Assembly (NCBI GenBank): GCA_947364365.1
Contig: CANASP010000019.1
Span: forward strand, 1 to 37,229
DNA length: 37,229 bases
DNA from: an uncultured Alistipes sp.
GTDB taxonomy: Bacteria; Bacteroidota; Bacteroidia; Bacteroidales; Rikenellaceae
Direction of reading: 5' to 3'
Shown here: piece after piece, positions 6,841 to 16,042 of the stretch
Layout: every line of letters starts with the position of its first letter
Numbering within the stretch: the stretch's first letter is position 1
The notes under the pieces: generated by a model
Seen by the model: only the letters and a program-made list of their open reading frames with translations
The model's database searches: none
Told to the model about the DNA's origin: nothing
Program-made: the position numbers and the translations under genes

Positions 6841-7184
6841 TCCGCTTGCTTCTGCGCTCGCTTATTCGTATCTTTGGCTGCGCCGAAGATACTCGCGCCT
6901 CGGGAAACTCAAAACAAGTTTGCGTTTGCCCTCACTTATTCGTATCTTTGACATCGGCTTCGCCTCGTCTTAGATACTCCGTCTCGGCATAATCAAGCGT
7001 TCCGCTTGCTTCTGCGCTCGCTTATTCGTATCTTTGGCTGCGCCGAAGATACTCACGCCTCGGGAAACTCAAAACAAGTTTTGGTTTCCTCTCGGCTTAT
7101 TCGTATCTTTGGCTTCGCCTTAGATACTCACGTTCGGCAAACTGCAAACAAGTTTGCGTTTGCCCTCACTTATTCGTATCTTTG
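6841..7184 (+). repeat. Array of five tandem promoter-like repeats upstream of aspS
   Basis: TATCTTTG occurs at 6869, 6943, 7029, 7104 and 7177, each preceded by CTTATTCG in whole or nearly so, and each with a TTG ending exactly 20 nt upstream (TTG at 6846, 6920, 7006, 7081 and 7154). The first four -7 boxes are the left arm of a hairpin whose right arm is GATAC-containing (GAAGATAC or TTAGATAC); the last, nearest aspS, is not. Bases 6841-6921 and 7001-7081 match at 80 of 81 positions, and 6912-6950 is identical to 7146-7184. Short hairpins such as GCAAAC-AA-GTTTGC (7144-7157) hold the -33 element of several units. Confidence 0.88.
7153..7184 (+). promoter_or_regulatory. aspS-proximal promoter
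   Basis: TTTG (7153-7156), 20 nt, TATCTTTG (7177-7184), then 26 nt to the aspS ATG. It is the last copy of the promoter array and the only one whose -7 box is not followed by an inverted arm. Confidence 0.8.
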
Positions 7185-7210
7185 TCATTCGCAAGAAAAC
7201 AATAACACTT

Positions 7211-8968
7211 ATGTACAGAACACATACCTGCGGCTGCCTGCGTGCCGAGCATGTCGGACAGACCGTCACCCTGGCCGGGTGGGTGCAGAAGGTGCGCAAC
7301 CTGGGCGCCATGACTTTCATCGATCTGAGGGACCGCTACGGCATCACCCAGATCGTCGTCGAGGAACATTCGCCCGCCGAGGCGCGCGAGACGGCCGCCC
7401 GCGTGGGGCGCGAATGGGTGTTGCAGGTGACCGGCAAGGTCATCGAGCGCGAATCGAAGAACCCCAAGATGCCCACGGGCGACATCGAGGTCTCGGCCTC
7501 GGCGATCGCGGTGCTCAACGAGGCCCAGACGCCTCCCTTCACCATCGAGGAGAACTCCGACGGCGGCGACGACCTGCGCATGAAGTACCGCTACCTCGAC
7601 CTGCGCCGTCCGCCGTTGCAGCGTAATATGATCCTCCGCCACAAGATGGCGCAGGAGATCCGCCGCTTCCTCGACTCGGAGGGATTCCTCGAGATCGAGA
7701 CCCCCTACCTGGTGGGCTCGACGCCCGAGGGCGCGCGCGACTTCGTGGTCCCCAGCCGCATGAACCCCAACCAGTTCTACGCCCTGCCCCAGTCGCCGCA
7801 GACGCTCAAGCAGCTGCTCATGGTGGCCGGCTACGACCGCTATTTCCAGATCGTCCGCTGCTTCCGCGACGAGGACTTGCGCGCCGACCGTCAGCCCGAG
7901 TTCACGCAGATCGACTGCGAGATGGCCTTCGTCGAGCAGGAGGACGTGATCGCCATCTTCGAGCGGTGGGCCAAGCACATGTTCCGTCACGTCATGGGTA
8001 TCGAAATAGACGGGCCGCTGCGCCGCATGCCGTGGATCGAGGCGATGGAGAAGTACGGTTCGGACAAGCCCGACCTGCGCTTCGGCATGGAGTTCTCGGA
8101 CCTGACGGATCTGGCCAAGGGGCACGGATTCAGTGTCTTCGACGATGCCGAATACGTCACCGGCTTCGCCGCGACGGGCTGTGCGACTTACACGCGCAAG
8201 CAGATCGACGCGCTGACGGAGTATGTCAAGCGCCCGCAGGTGGGTGCCAAGGGGCTCGTGTGGATCCGCGTGGAGGAGAATGGCGTCAAGTCGTCGGTCG
8301 ACAAGTTCTACGCGCCCGACGAGGTGCGCGCCATGGCCGAGCGTTGCGGCGCCAAGGCCGGCGACATGGTCTTCATCCTCTGCGGCAAGAAGTTCCGGGC
8401 GCTGACGCAGCTCTGCGCCCTGCGTCTCGAAGTGGCCCAGCAGCTGGGGCTGCGCGATCCGAAGAAGTTCGCCCCGCTGTGGGTGGTCGACTTTCCGATG
8501 TTCGAGTGGGACGACGAGACGCAGCGTTTCTACGCCATGCACCACCCCTTCACCTCGCCCAAACCCGAGGACGTGGAGTATCTGGAGAGCGACCCGGGCC
8601 GCGTGCGCGCCAACGCCTACGACTTCGTGTGCAACGGCACCGAGATCGGCGGCGGCTCGATCCGTATCCACGACGCCAAGTTGCAGGCCACGATCTTCAA
8701 GTGCCTGGGCTTCACGCCCGAGAAGGCGCAGGAGCAGTTCGGCTTCCTGATGAACGCCTTCAAGTTCGGCGCGCCCCCTCACGGCGGCCTGGCCTTCGGA
8801 TTCGACCGTCTGTGCTCGCTCTTCGGCGGTTCGGAGTCGATCCGCGACTACATCGCCTTCCCGAAGAACAACGCCGGGCGCGACGTGATGCTCGACGCTC
8901 CGGGCTACATCGACCAGTCGCAGCTCGACGAGCTCTGCCTCTCGCTCACGGAGCCGGCGGCGAAATAG
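7211..8968 (+). CDS. aspS: Aspartyl-tRNA synthetase, bacterial type
   Basis: Class II synthetase charging tRNA-Asp. The 585-residue length is normal for the bacterial form with the GAD insertion. It starts with the OB-fold anticodon-binding domain ([25 protein letters not shown]). The catalytic domain follows with [33 protein letters not shown] and the motif-2 region [20 protein letters not shown]. The insertion domain is near the middle, and motif 3 ([16 protein letters not shown]) is near the C-terminus. The frame is open upstream into the promoter array, but the ATG at 7211 gives the family N-terminus. It is single, with a strong terminator behind it. Confidence 0.97.
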   Translation: MYRTHTCGCLRAEHVGQTVTLAGWVQKVRNLGAMTFIDLRDRYGITQIVVEEHSPAEARETAARVGREWVLQVTGKVIERESKNPKMPTGDIEVSASAIAVLNEAQTPPFTIEENSDGGDDLRMKYRYLDLRRPPLQRNMILRHKMAQEIRRFLDSEGFLEIETPYLVGSTPEGARDFVVPSRMNPNQFYALPQSPQTLKQLLMVAGYDRYFQIVRCFRDEDLRADRQPEFTQIDCEMAFVEQEDVIAIFERWAKHMFRHVMGIEIDGPLRRMPWIEAMEKYGSDKPDLRFGMEFSDLTDLAKGHGFSVFDDAEYVTGFAATGCATYTRKQIDALTEYVKRPQVGAKGLVWIRVEENGVKSSVDKFYAPDEVRAMAERCGAKAGDMVFILCGKKFRALTQLCALRLEVAQQLGLRDPKKFAPLWVVDFPMFEWDDETQRFYAMHHPFTSPKPEDVEYLESDPGRVRANAYDFVCNGTEIGGGSIRIHDAKLQATIFKCLGFTPEKAQEQFGFLMNAFKFGAPPHGGLAFGFDRLCSLFGGSESIRDYIAFPKNNAGRDVMLDAPGYIDQSQLDELCLSLTEPAAK

Positions 8969-9025
8969 GATCCGGAGCCGCCGCTGTGCGTTCGGCCGGA
9001 GGGTGCCCCTCCCCGGTGCGACGAT

Positions 9026-9059
9026 AAAAGCCGGAACCCGTAATCGGGTTCCGGCTTTT
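9026..9059. terminator. Bidirectional terminator after aspS
   Basis: A perfect 15-bp stem AAAAGCCGGAACCCG/CGGGTTCCGGCTTTT with a TAAT loop lies between aspS (+) and the membrane-protein gene (-). The A and T ends of the stem give a U run in both directions. Confidence 0.9.
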
Positions 9060-9178
9060 GCTTTGTCGGGAAGGGCCGTGTCCGGCGGCTGTGTCCCGGA
9101 GCCGTGTCGGCGGCGGTTTCGTCGAAGGAGCTGCTGCGCGTCGTCGGAGCGGCGGTACGGCGGCACGGCTTCGGGCGG

Positions 9179-9742
9179 TCATTCGTCGCGCAGGGCGTCG
9201 CGCAGGGTCTCGATCTCGGAATAGATGCGAAGGAACAGCTGCACTCCGAGCGCGATGCCGCACACGAGGCCCGTGGCGAAACCCCAGAGCACGAACTCGG
9301 CCTCGGCCAGCTGCGACAGCCGCCAGGCCAGCAGGCCGAGCGGCGGTATGGCCAGCGCGATGCCGACGACCACGCCCCAGAGGAAGCAGCGGCGCAGGCG
9401 CAGCACGGCACGGCCCAGCTCCCGCACCGTCTGCCGCTCGGGGCGGATGCGCTCGATCAGCACGAGCAGCAGAATCTGCCGGACGAACATGGCCAGGAGG
9501 AAGATCCCGAGGCTGACTGCGAGCGCCGCCGGCGGCTCGACGTAGCGGAAGAGGTTGGCGAATGCGAGGGGCATGGCCGACAGCGGTACGAGCAGCAGCC
9601 GGTTGATTCGTTGCAGCCGCTCGCGTGAGGTGACGATACGCCGGGAGACTACGGAGGCGGTCAGGGTATCTATCCGCCGGTCGAGGCGGTCGAGGCGCTC
9701 GTCGAGTTCGCGCCACGTGTCTTTCAGGTTGTCGAGTTCCAT
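9179..9742 (-). CDS. Membrane protein linked to an ECF sigma factor, possible anti-sigma factor
   Basis: A 187-residue protein with a charged, helical cytoplasmic N-terminus (MELDNLKDTWRELDERLDRL, about 1-45). Four membrane helices follow near 48-65, 71-95, 118-138 and 147-168, and then a short charged tail (RIYSEIETLRDALRDE). I do not recognise a named family. It starts 36 nt after the ECF sigma gene on the same strand, and a small membrane protein in that place often serves as the anti-sigma factor. That role is inferred from position only. Confidence 0.75.
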   Translation of the reverse strand: MELDNLKDTWRELDERLDRLDRRIDTLTASVVSRRIVTSRERLQRINRLLLVPLSAMPLAFANLFRYVEPPAALAVSLGIFLLAMFVRQILLLVLIERIRPERQTVRELGRAVLRLRRCFLWGVVVGIALAIPPLGLLAWRLSQLAEAEFVLWGFATGLVCGIALGVQLFLRIYSEIETLRDALRDE

Positions 9743-9778
9743 GATGGCAGGTGTTTTTCGGATGAATGGGTTCGTGTG

Positions 9779-10270
9779 TCAGCGTGCTGCGGCGTCGCGC
9801 AGCTTGATGCGGATGCGGTGGAGCCGCGAGGCGACCGTGTTGCGCCGAAGACCCGTGATGGCGGCGATCTGGTCGTAGGGGAGTTCGTCGAGCCAGAGCG
9901 TCAGCAGCGCCTTCTCCACCGGGTCGAGGCGGGCGACGAGCGCCGAGAGCTCGGCCAGCCGTTCGCGGTATGCGGGCTCCTCGTCGATGCAGGCGAGGGC
10001 TTCGGAGAGCGGGCGCGCGTCGCGGTGGCGGCGGTGGCGGCGCAACTGCGAGATGCAGGTGTTCAGCGCGACGCGGTAGACCCACGAGGAGGCCTGCGCG
10101 CGTCCGGCGAACGACGCGAGTCCCTGCCAGAGGTTGACGAGTACCTCCTGGTAGAGGTCGTCGAAGTCGGCATCGTCGACGGCATAGAGGTAGCACACCT
10201 TGCCGATGATGCGGCGATGGCGGCGGACGAACTCCTCGAACGGGCGGGAGTCGGTGTCGGGTGGGGTCAT
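9779..10270 (-). CDS. RNA polymerase sigma-70 factor, ECF subfamily
   Basis: A 163-residue sigma factor with only regions 2 and 4. Region 2 includes DADFDDLYQEVLVNLWQGL (about 33-51) and SSWVYRVALNTCISQLRR (about 61-78). Region 4 is the helix-turn-helix LPYDQIAAITGLRRNTVASR (about 130-149). The open frame continues upstream, but the ATG at 10270 gives a normal N-terminus and leaves room for a promoter. It is probably cotranscribed with the membrane protein behind it. An AAC-N16-CGTC pair upstream looks like an ECF-type promoter, which would mean self-activation. Confidence 0.92.
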   Translation of the reverse strand: MTPPDTDSRPFEEFVRRHRRIIGKVCYLYAVDDADFDDLYQEVLVNLWQGLASFAGRAQASSWVYRVALNTCISQLRRHRRHRDARPLSEALACIDEEPAYRERLAELSALVARLDPVEKALLTLWLDELPYDQIAAITGLRRNTVASRLHRIRIKLRDAAAR

Positions 10271-10293
10271 GGTCGTTGGTTTTTTATCCGTAA

Positions 10294-10319
10294 GACGCCG
10301 TCGGAAAGGAATAGTTGCA
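10294..10319 (-). promoter_or_regulatory. Possible ECF-type autoregulatory promoter
   Basis: On the minus strand TGCAAC (10314-10319), 16 nt, then CGTC (10294-10297), 23 nt before the sigma-factor ATG. The AAC and CGTC elements with 16-nt spacing are usual for ECF sigma factors. No TAnnTTTG box is seen. Confidence 0.5.
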
Positions 10320-10542
10320 TGCGGGATGAAAAAGTTTGTCATGTACGCGCTTCGGACGACGCCGAAGCGTGGCGGAGAGCCGCTTCCGGCGGCGAAGGCC
10401 CGCAACGCTGCGTCCCGATTCTCGTGTATCGCCCCTCCCGGCGGAGGTATCGCCCCTCCCGGCGGAGGTATCGCCCCTCCCTGACGGAGGTCCGAAGCGC
10501 GTATATGGGACGCCTCTGTGGGTCGACCGACCCGCTTCTACG
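10320..10542. other. Intergenic stretch between the ECF sigma gene and rpoD
   Basis: No credible gene. It holds a GC-rich segment, the 21-bp tandem repeat at 10426-10489, and a short GGGTCG/CGACCC hairpin near 10520-10533 just before the rpoD terminator. Confidence 0.5.
10426..10489. repeat. Three tandem copies of a 21-bp repeat
   Basis: GTATCGCCCCTCCCGGCGGAG occurs twice exactly (10426-10446, 10447-10467), and a third copy with small changes fills 10468-10489. Each unit has CTCC facing GGAG around a CGGC core, so it can form a small hairpin. The stretch lies upstream of the ECF sigma gene and is not translated in any plausible frame. Confidence 0.85.
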
Positions 10543-10572
10543 AAAAATCCCCCGTCGGACCGACGGGGGATT
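10543..10572 (-). terminator. rpoD terminator
   Basis: A 12-bp stem AATCCCCCGTCG/CGACGGGGGATT with a GAC loop. On the minus strand it ends in five U residues (10543-10547). It begins 18 nt after the rpoD stop. Confidence 0.9.
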
Positions 10573-10589
10573 CATCTGCGGGGCCCGAT

Positions 10590-11450
10590 TTAGCCCAGGT
10601 AGGATTTCAGCAGCTTGGAGCGCGACGAGTGGCGCAGGCGACGGATCGCCTTCTCCTTGATCTGACGCACGCGCTCGCGCGTGAGGTCGAACTTCTCGCC
10701 GATCTCCTCGAGGGTCATCTCCGAGCAGCCGATACCGAAGAAGTACTTGATGATGTCGCGCTCGCGCTCGGTCAGGGTCTCCAGCGCGCGGTCGACCTCC
10801 GTGGAGAGCGACTCGTTGATCAGCCCGCGGTCGGCGTTGGGCGAGTCGGGGTTGACCAGCACGTCCAGGAGCGAGTTGTCCTCGCCGTCGGCGAACGGTG
10901 CGTCGACCGAGACGTGGCGGCCGGCGACGCGCAGCGTGTCGGTCACCTTCTCCTTCGGGAGCTCCAGCTCGTTGGCCAGCTCCTCGGGCGACGGCGTGCG
11001 CTCGTGCTCCTGCTCGAAGCGGGCGAAGGCCTTGTTGATCTTGTTGAGCGACCCCACCTGGTTGAGCGGCAGGCGCACGATGCGCGACTGCTCGGCCAGC
11101 GCCTGGAGGATCGACTGACGGATCCACCACACGGCGTAGGAGATGAACTTGAAACCGCGCGTCTCGTCGAACTTCTCGGCGGCCTTGATCAGACCGAGGT
11201 TCCCCTCGTTGATCAGGTCGGGGAGACTCAGACCCTGGTTCTGGTACTGCTTGGCCACCGACACCACGAAGCGAAGGTTCGCCTTGGTGAGTTTTTCGAG
11301 GGCCTCCTGGTCTCCCTTCTTGATCCGCTGGGCGAGTTCCACCTCCTCTTCGACCGTGATGAGCTCCTCCTTGCCGATCTCCTGCAAATACTTGTCGAGC
11401 GAGGCGCTCTCGCGGTTGGTGATGGATTTCGTAATCTTTAATTGACGCAT
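10590..11450 (-). CDS. rpoD: Primary RNA polymerase sigma factor (short Bacteroidota form)
   Basis: Housekeeping sigma-70 of 286 residues. It lacks region 1.1 and the long non-conserved insert, as is normal for this phylum. Region 1.2/2 runs from [19 protein letters not shown] through [20 protein letters not shown] and [16 protein letters not shown]. Region 3 has [21 protein letters not shown]. Region 4 has [20 protein letters not shown] followed by a basic end. It recognises the TTTG/TAnnTTTG promoters seen throughout the window (family knowledge). It lies 51 nt downstream of degP on the same strand with no obvious promoter between, so at least some rpoD transcript probably comes from degP. 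Confidence 0.97.
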   Translation of the reverse strand: MRQLKITKSITNRESASLDKYLQEIGKEELITVEEEVELAQRIKKGDQEALEKLTKANLRFVVSVAKQYQNQGLSLPDLINEGNLGLIKAAEKFDETRGFKFISYAVWWIRQSILQALAEQSRIVRLPLNQVGSLNKINKAFARFEQEHERTPSPEELANELELPKEKVTDTLRVAGRHVSVDAPFADGEDNSLLDVLVNPDSPNADRGLINESLSTEVDRALETLTERERDIIKYFFGIGCSEMTLEEIGEKFDLTRERVRQIKEKAIRRLRHSSRSKLLKSYLG

Positions 11451-11501
11451 CTTGTATCTTTTAGTGTGTGTTACGTTGTGCGACCCGCCCGCGGCCCGGG
11501 G

Positions 11502-12977
11502 CTACTCGACGAGCGTGTAGCTCGCCGAACGGCCGTTGGGGTAGACGCCGTCGATCGAACGGACCTTGCCGGTCATGCGCTGCAGGTCGGCCATCGAACG
11601 AACGGGTTTGTCGTTGATGTGGGTGATGACGAAGCCCTCGCGGACCCGGGCCCGGGCCAGGATGCCGTCGGCCTTGACCCCGGTGACTTCGATGCCGCCC
11701 CGGATGTCGAGCGCCTGAGCCTTCTTGGCTCCCACCTCGGCGAACCGGCCGCCGAGCAGCTCGGCCACGTCGACGTCCTCCTTCGTGAGGAGCTCCGTGT
11801 TTCCGGCCTTATTACGCAAGGTGACCTCGAAATGTTTCACATCGCCACCTCTTTTTATCGTCAGCCGCACCTTGTCGTTGGGACGGTGCTTGGCGACCTG
11901 CTCCTGGAGCGTCGAGGCCGAAGTGAGCTTCACGCCGTCGATGTCGAGGATGATGTCGCCCTTGCGGATACCCGCCTCCGAGGCCGAGCCCCCCTCGGCG
12001 ACCGAAGCGACGTAGGCGCCGCCCGTCTCCTTGATGCCCAGCTCCTCGCCCATCTGGTCGATGAAGGTCTGGTCGATCAGGCGGAACTCGATACCCAGCA
12101 TGGCGCGCTGGACGATGCCGAACTCCTTGAGGTCCATCACCACCTTGCGGACGATGGTCTCGGGCACGGCGAACGAATAGCCGATGTAGCTGCCCGTCTG
12201 CGACATGATGAGCGTGTTGATGCCTACCAGTTCGCCGTGGGCGTTGACCAGCGCACCGCCCGAGTTGCCGGGGTTGACCGCCGCGTCGGTCTGGATGAAC
12301 GACTCGACGCTGAACTGGTTGGGGATGACCCCCATCTGGCGCCCCTTGGCGCTGACGATGCCCGCCGTGACGGTCGAACGCAGGTCGAAGGGCGAGCCGA
12401 TGGCCAGAACCCACTCGCCCAGGCGCAGGGCGTCGGACGAGCCGAAGGCGAGCGTCGGCAGGTCGTCGGCCTCGATCTTGAGCAGCGCCACGTCGGTGGC
12501 GGCGTCCTTGCCGATGAGCCGCGCGTCGAAGGTGCGGTCGTCGTTGAGCGTCACGCGCAGCTTCGAGGCGCCGTCGACCACGTGGTTGTTGGTGACCACG
12601 TAGCCGTCGGGCGAGATGATGACGCCCGAACCGCCGGCCCGCTGCTCGCGGTACTGCGGTTGCGACTGCTCCTGGCCGCGCTGCGGCATGCCGAAGAATT
12701 CGAGGAACGGATCGTAGCTGCGCCGCGAGCGCATCTCTACCTGCTGGATCGCCTCGATGTTGACCACGGCCCTGACGGCGTTCTCGGCCGCATAGGTCAG
12801 GTCGGGGTATTTGTCGGCCTCGTAGGCGGTGAAGTGGGCGCCCAGCGCGGGGGTGCGTTCGACTTCGCGTTCGATATAGGCCACCGAGGCGTTGCGGTCG
12901 GCGACTGCCCAGGCCGTCGCGCCGCCTGCGGCGGCCGCAACGGCGATCGTTGCAAGAAACAAAAGTGCCTTTCTCAT
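11502..12977 (-). CDS. degP: DegP/HtrA (Do family) periplasmic serine protease
   Basis: Envelope quality-control protease and chaperone. The 491-residue protein begins with an export or anchor segment (MRKALLFLATIAVAAAAGG). The trypsin-like domain carries the triad: His in VVTNNHVVDGA, Asp in ATDVALLKIEAD and Ser in NPGNSGGALVN. Two PDZ domains follow, the first around GAYVASVAEGGSASEAGIRK and the second, near the C-terminus, around REGFVITHINDKPV. Length and order are typical of Do proteases. It is first in a likely operon with rpoD. I saw no clear -7 box in the 160 nt upstream. Confidence 0.95.
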   Translation of the reverse strand: MRKALLFLATIAVAAAAGGATAWAVADRNASVAYIEREVERTPALGAHFTAYEADKYPDLTYAAENAVRAVVNIEAIQQVEMRSRRSYDPFLEFFGMPQRGQEQSQPQYREQRAGGSGVIISPDGYVVTNNHVVDGASKLRVTLNDDRTFDARLIGKDAATDVALLKIEADDLPTLAFGSSDALRLGEWVLAIGSPFDLRSTVTAGIVSAKGRQMGVIPNQFSVESFIQTDAAVNPGNSGGALVNAHGELVGINTLIMSQTGSYIGYSFAVPETIVRKVVMDLKEFGIVQRAMLGIEFRLIDQTFIDQMGEELGIKETGGAYVASVAEGGSASEAGIRKGDIILDIDGVKLTSASTLQEQVAKHRPNDKVRLTIKRGGDVKHFEVTLRNKAGNTELLTKEDVDVAELLGGRFAEVGAKKAQALDIRGGIEVTGVKADGILARARVREGFVITHINDKPVRSMADLQRMTGKVRSIDGVYPNGRSASYTLVE

Positions 12978-13088
12978 AATTACATGTATTGAAGGTTGAT
13001 TATTCGAAGGCGAGTTTTACCATAGGCTTTTTCGGTTGCGTTGTGGGAGGATAACGGCAGTCGCAGGGCAGTTAGTATGTCGGCACCG

Positions 13089-13118
13089 AAAAAAAAAGAC
13101 CCGCCTGCGGGGCGGGCC
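13089..13118 (-). terminator. metK terminator
   Basis: On the minus strand an 8-bp GC stem with one G-U pair (13111-13118/13098-13105) and a 5-nt loop runs into nine U residues (13089-13097), 21 nt past the metK stop. Confidence 0.9.
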
Positions 13119-13139
13119 TTTCGCTGTGCGACGGGGAAC

Positions 13140-14453
<1,314 letters not shown>

Positions 14454-14767
14454 TTTAAAGGTTAAACGTATAAAATGGGAAAAATTGGCTGTTCGAATAA
14501 AAAATCTGCTGGTTTAGCGCTTTTTTACTGTGGTTTGCAAGCAGTCCAAATCTTTCCACATTTCCCCGCTTGACAGACGGGACGACAAAGGTACGACGAA
14601 AAGCCGAGACGAGAAAACGAAAAGCGAATTTTTTTCAGTATCTTCGCATGCCGGCCGGCGGATAACCGGAGGCTGCGGGACCGGGCGACGGCTGGCAGCG
14701 AAGCCGCGGGGACCGGAAGTAGCGGCGATTTTAATTTTTAATTCTTCATTCTTAATTATAATAAGGT
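14454..14767. other. Intergenic region between metK and rarA
   Basis: No gene seen in 314 nt between divergent metK and rarA. The metK side holds a possible weak promoter. Around 14639-14646 TATCTTCG, one base from TAnnTTTG, points toward rarA. A GC-rich block (about 14648-14728) is followed by an AT-rich run of TTAATT/ATTCTT units (14729-14761) directly before the rarA ATG, the same GC-then-AT layout as before the MATE gene. Confidence 0.5.
14729..14761 (+). repeat. AT-rich TTAATTCTT-type repeat before rarA
   Basis: Runs of TTAATTTTTAATTCTT and ATTCTTAATTATA lie in otherwise GC-rich DNA, ending 6 nt before the rarA ATG. Similar runs occur at 19771-19806 and, inverted, at 21303-21329. Confidence 0.6.
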
Positions 14768-16039
14768 ATGTCCGCACCGTTGGCAGAACGTCTGCGCCCC
14801 CGCACGATCGACGAATACATCGGTCAGGAGCATCTGGTGGGGCCCAACGGCGTCTTCCGCAAGTTCTTCGAGACGGGCAACGTGCCGTCGTTCATCCTCT
14901 GGGGCCCGCCGGGGGTGGGCAAGACCACGCTGGCCAAGATCGTCGCCTCGCAGCTCGAATGCCCCTTCTTCACCCTCTCGGCCGTCACGTCGGGGGTGCG
15001 CGAGGTGCGTGAGGTGATCGAGTCGGCGCGCAAGCAGCGCTTCTTCGACCAGCGGCCGCCCTTCCTGTTCATCGACGAGATCCACCGCTTCAACAAATCG
15101 CAGCAGGATTCGCTGCTGGGAGCCGTCGAGCAGGGTGTCGTGACGCTCATCGGCGCGACGACCGAGAACCCCTCGTTCGAGGTGATCTCGCCGCTCCTGA
15201 GCCGCTGTCAGGTCTACATCCTCCGTTCGCTGGAGGATGCCGATCTGGCGAAGCTGCTCGACCGGGCCCTCGCGGTCGACAGCGAGCTGAAGGCGCGCGA
15301 GATCGAGGTCGCGGAGACCGGGGCGCTGTTCCGTTTCGCCGGGGGCGACGCGCGCAAGCTGCTCAACATCCTCGACATCCTGGTGGGGGCCGCCGAGGGC
15401 AAGGTGACGATCACCGACCGCTACGTCACCGACTGCCTGCAACAGAACATCGCCCTCTACGACAAGAACGGCGAGCAGCACTACGACGTCATCTCGGCCT
15501 TCATCAAGTCGGTGCGCGGCAGCGATCCCAATGCGGCGATCTACTACCTGGCGCGGATGCTCGCCGGGGGCGAGGAGCCGCGCTTCATCGCCCGGCGGCT
15601 GGTGATCCTCGCCTCGGAGGACATCGGGCTGGCCAACCCCAATGCGCTGCTGCTGGCCAACGCCTGCTTCGACACGGTGCACAAGATCGGGATGCCCGAG
15701 GCGCGCATCACGCTCTCCGAGGCGACGATCTACCTGGCGACGAGCCCCAAGAGCAACTCGGCCTACATGGCCATAAACAAGGCCCTCGCCCAGGTCGAGC
15801 ACGACACGACGGCGCGGCCCGTGCCGCTGCACCTGCGCAACGCCCCGACGAAGCTCATGGACCGTGCCGGCTACGGCAAGGGCTACAAGTACGCCCACGA
15901 CTACGCGGAGCACTTCGCCGAACTGGAGTTCCTGCCCGCGGGGCTGGAGGGCACGCGCTTCTACGAGCCCGACCCGCAGAACGCCCAGGAGGCGAAGATC
16001 GCCGAGCGGATCGAGCGGCTGTGGCGGGGAAAATATTGA
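14768..16039 (+). CDS. rarA: Replication-associated recombination protein A (AAA+ ATPase)
   Basis: MgsA/RarA/WRNIP1-family ATPase acting at stalled replication forks. The 423 residues begin with the family N-terminus (PLAERLRPRTIDEYIGQEHL). Walker A GPPGVGKT is at 46-53, Walker B FLFIDEIH at about 99-106 and sensor 1 GATTENPSF at about 129-137. The C-terminal oligomerisation part includes IYYLARMLAGGEEPRFIARR and HLRNAPTKLMDRAGYGKGYK, both typical of RarA and absent from RuvB or clamp loaders. The phosphoesterase gene begins 4 nt after its stop, so the two form an operon. Confidence 0.95.
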   Translation: MSAPLAERLRPRTIDEYIGQEHLVGPNGVFRKFFETGNVPSFILWGPPGVGKTTLAKIVASQLECPFFTLSAVTSGVREVREVIESARKQRFFDQRPPFLFIDEIHRFNKSQQDSLLGAVEQGVVTLIGATTENPSFEVISPLLSRCQVYILRSLEDADLAKLLDRALAVDSELKAREIEVAETGALFRFAGGDARKLLNILDILVGAAEGKVTITDRYVTDCLQQNIALYDKNGEQHYDVISAFIKSVRGSDPNAAIYYLARMLAGGEEPRFIARRLVILASEDIGLANPNALLLANACFDTVHKIGMPEARITLSEATIYLATSPKSNSAYMAINKALAQVEHDTTARPVPLHLRNAPTKLMDRAGYGKGYKYAHDYAEHFAELEFLPAGLEGTRFYEPDPQNAQEAKIAERIERLWRGKY

Positions 16040-16042
16040 CCG

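Noticed and set aside
6841-7184. CRISPR array
   Set aside because: Repeats are regularly placed but the intervening sequence is also repeated, unit length varies, and there are no cas genes; the units are promoters.
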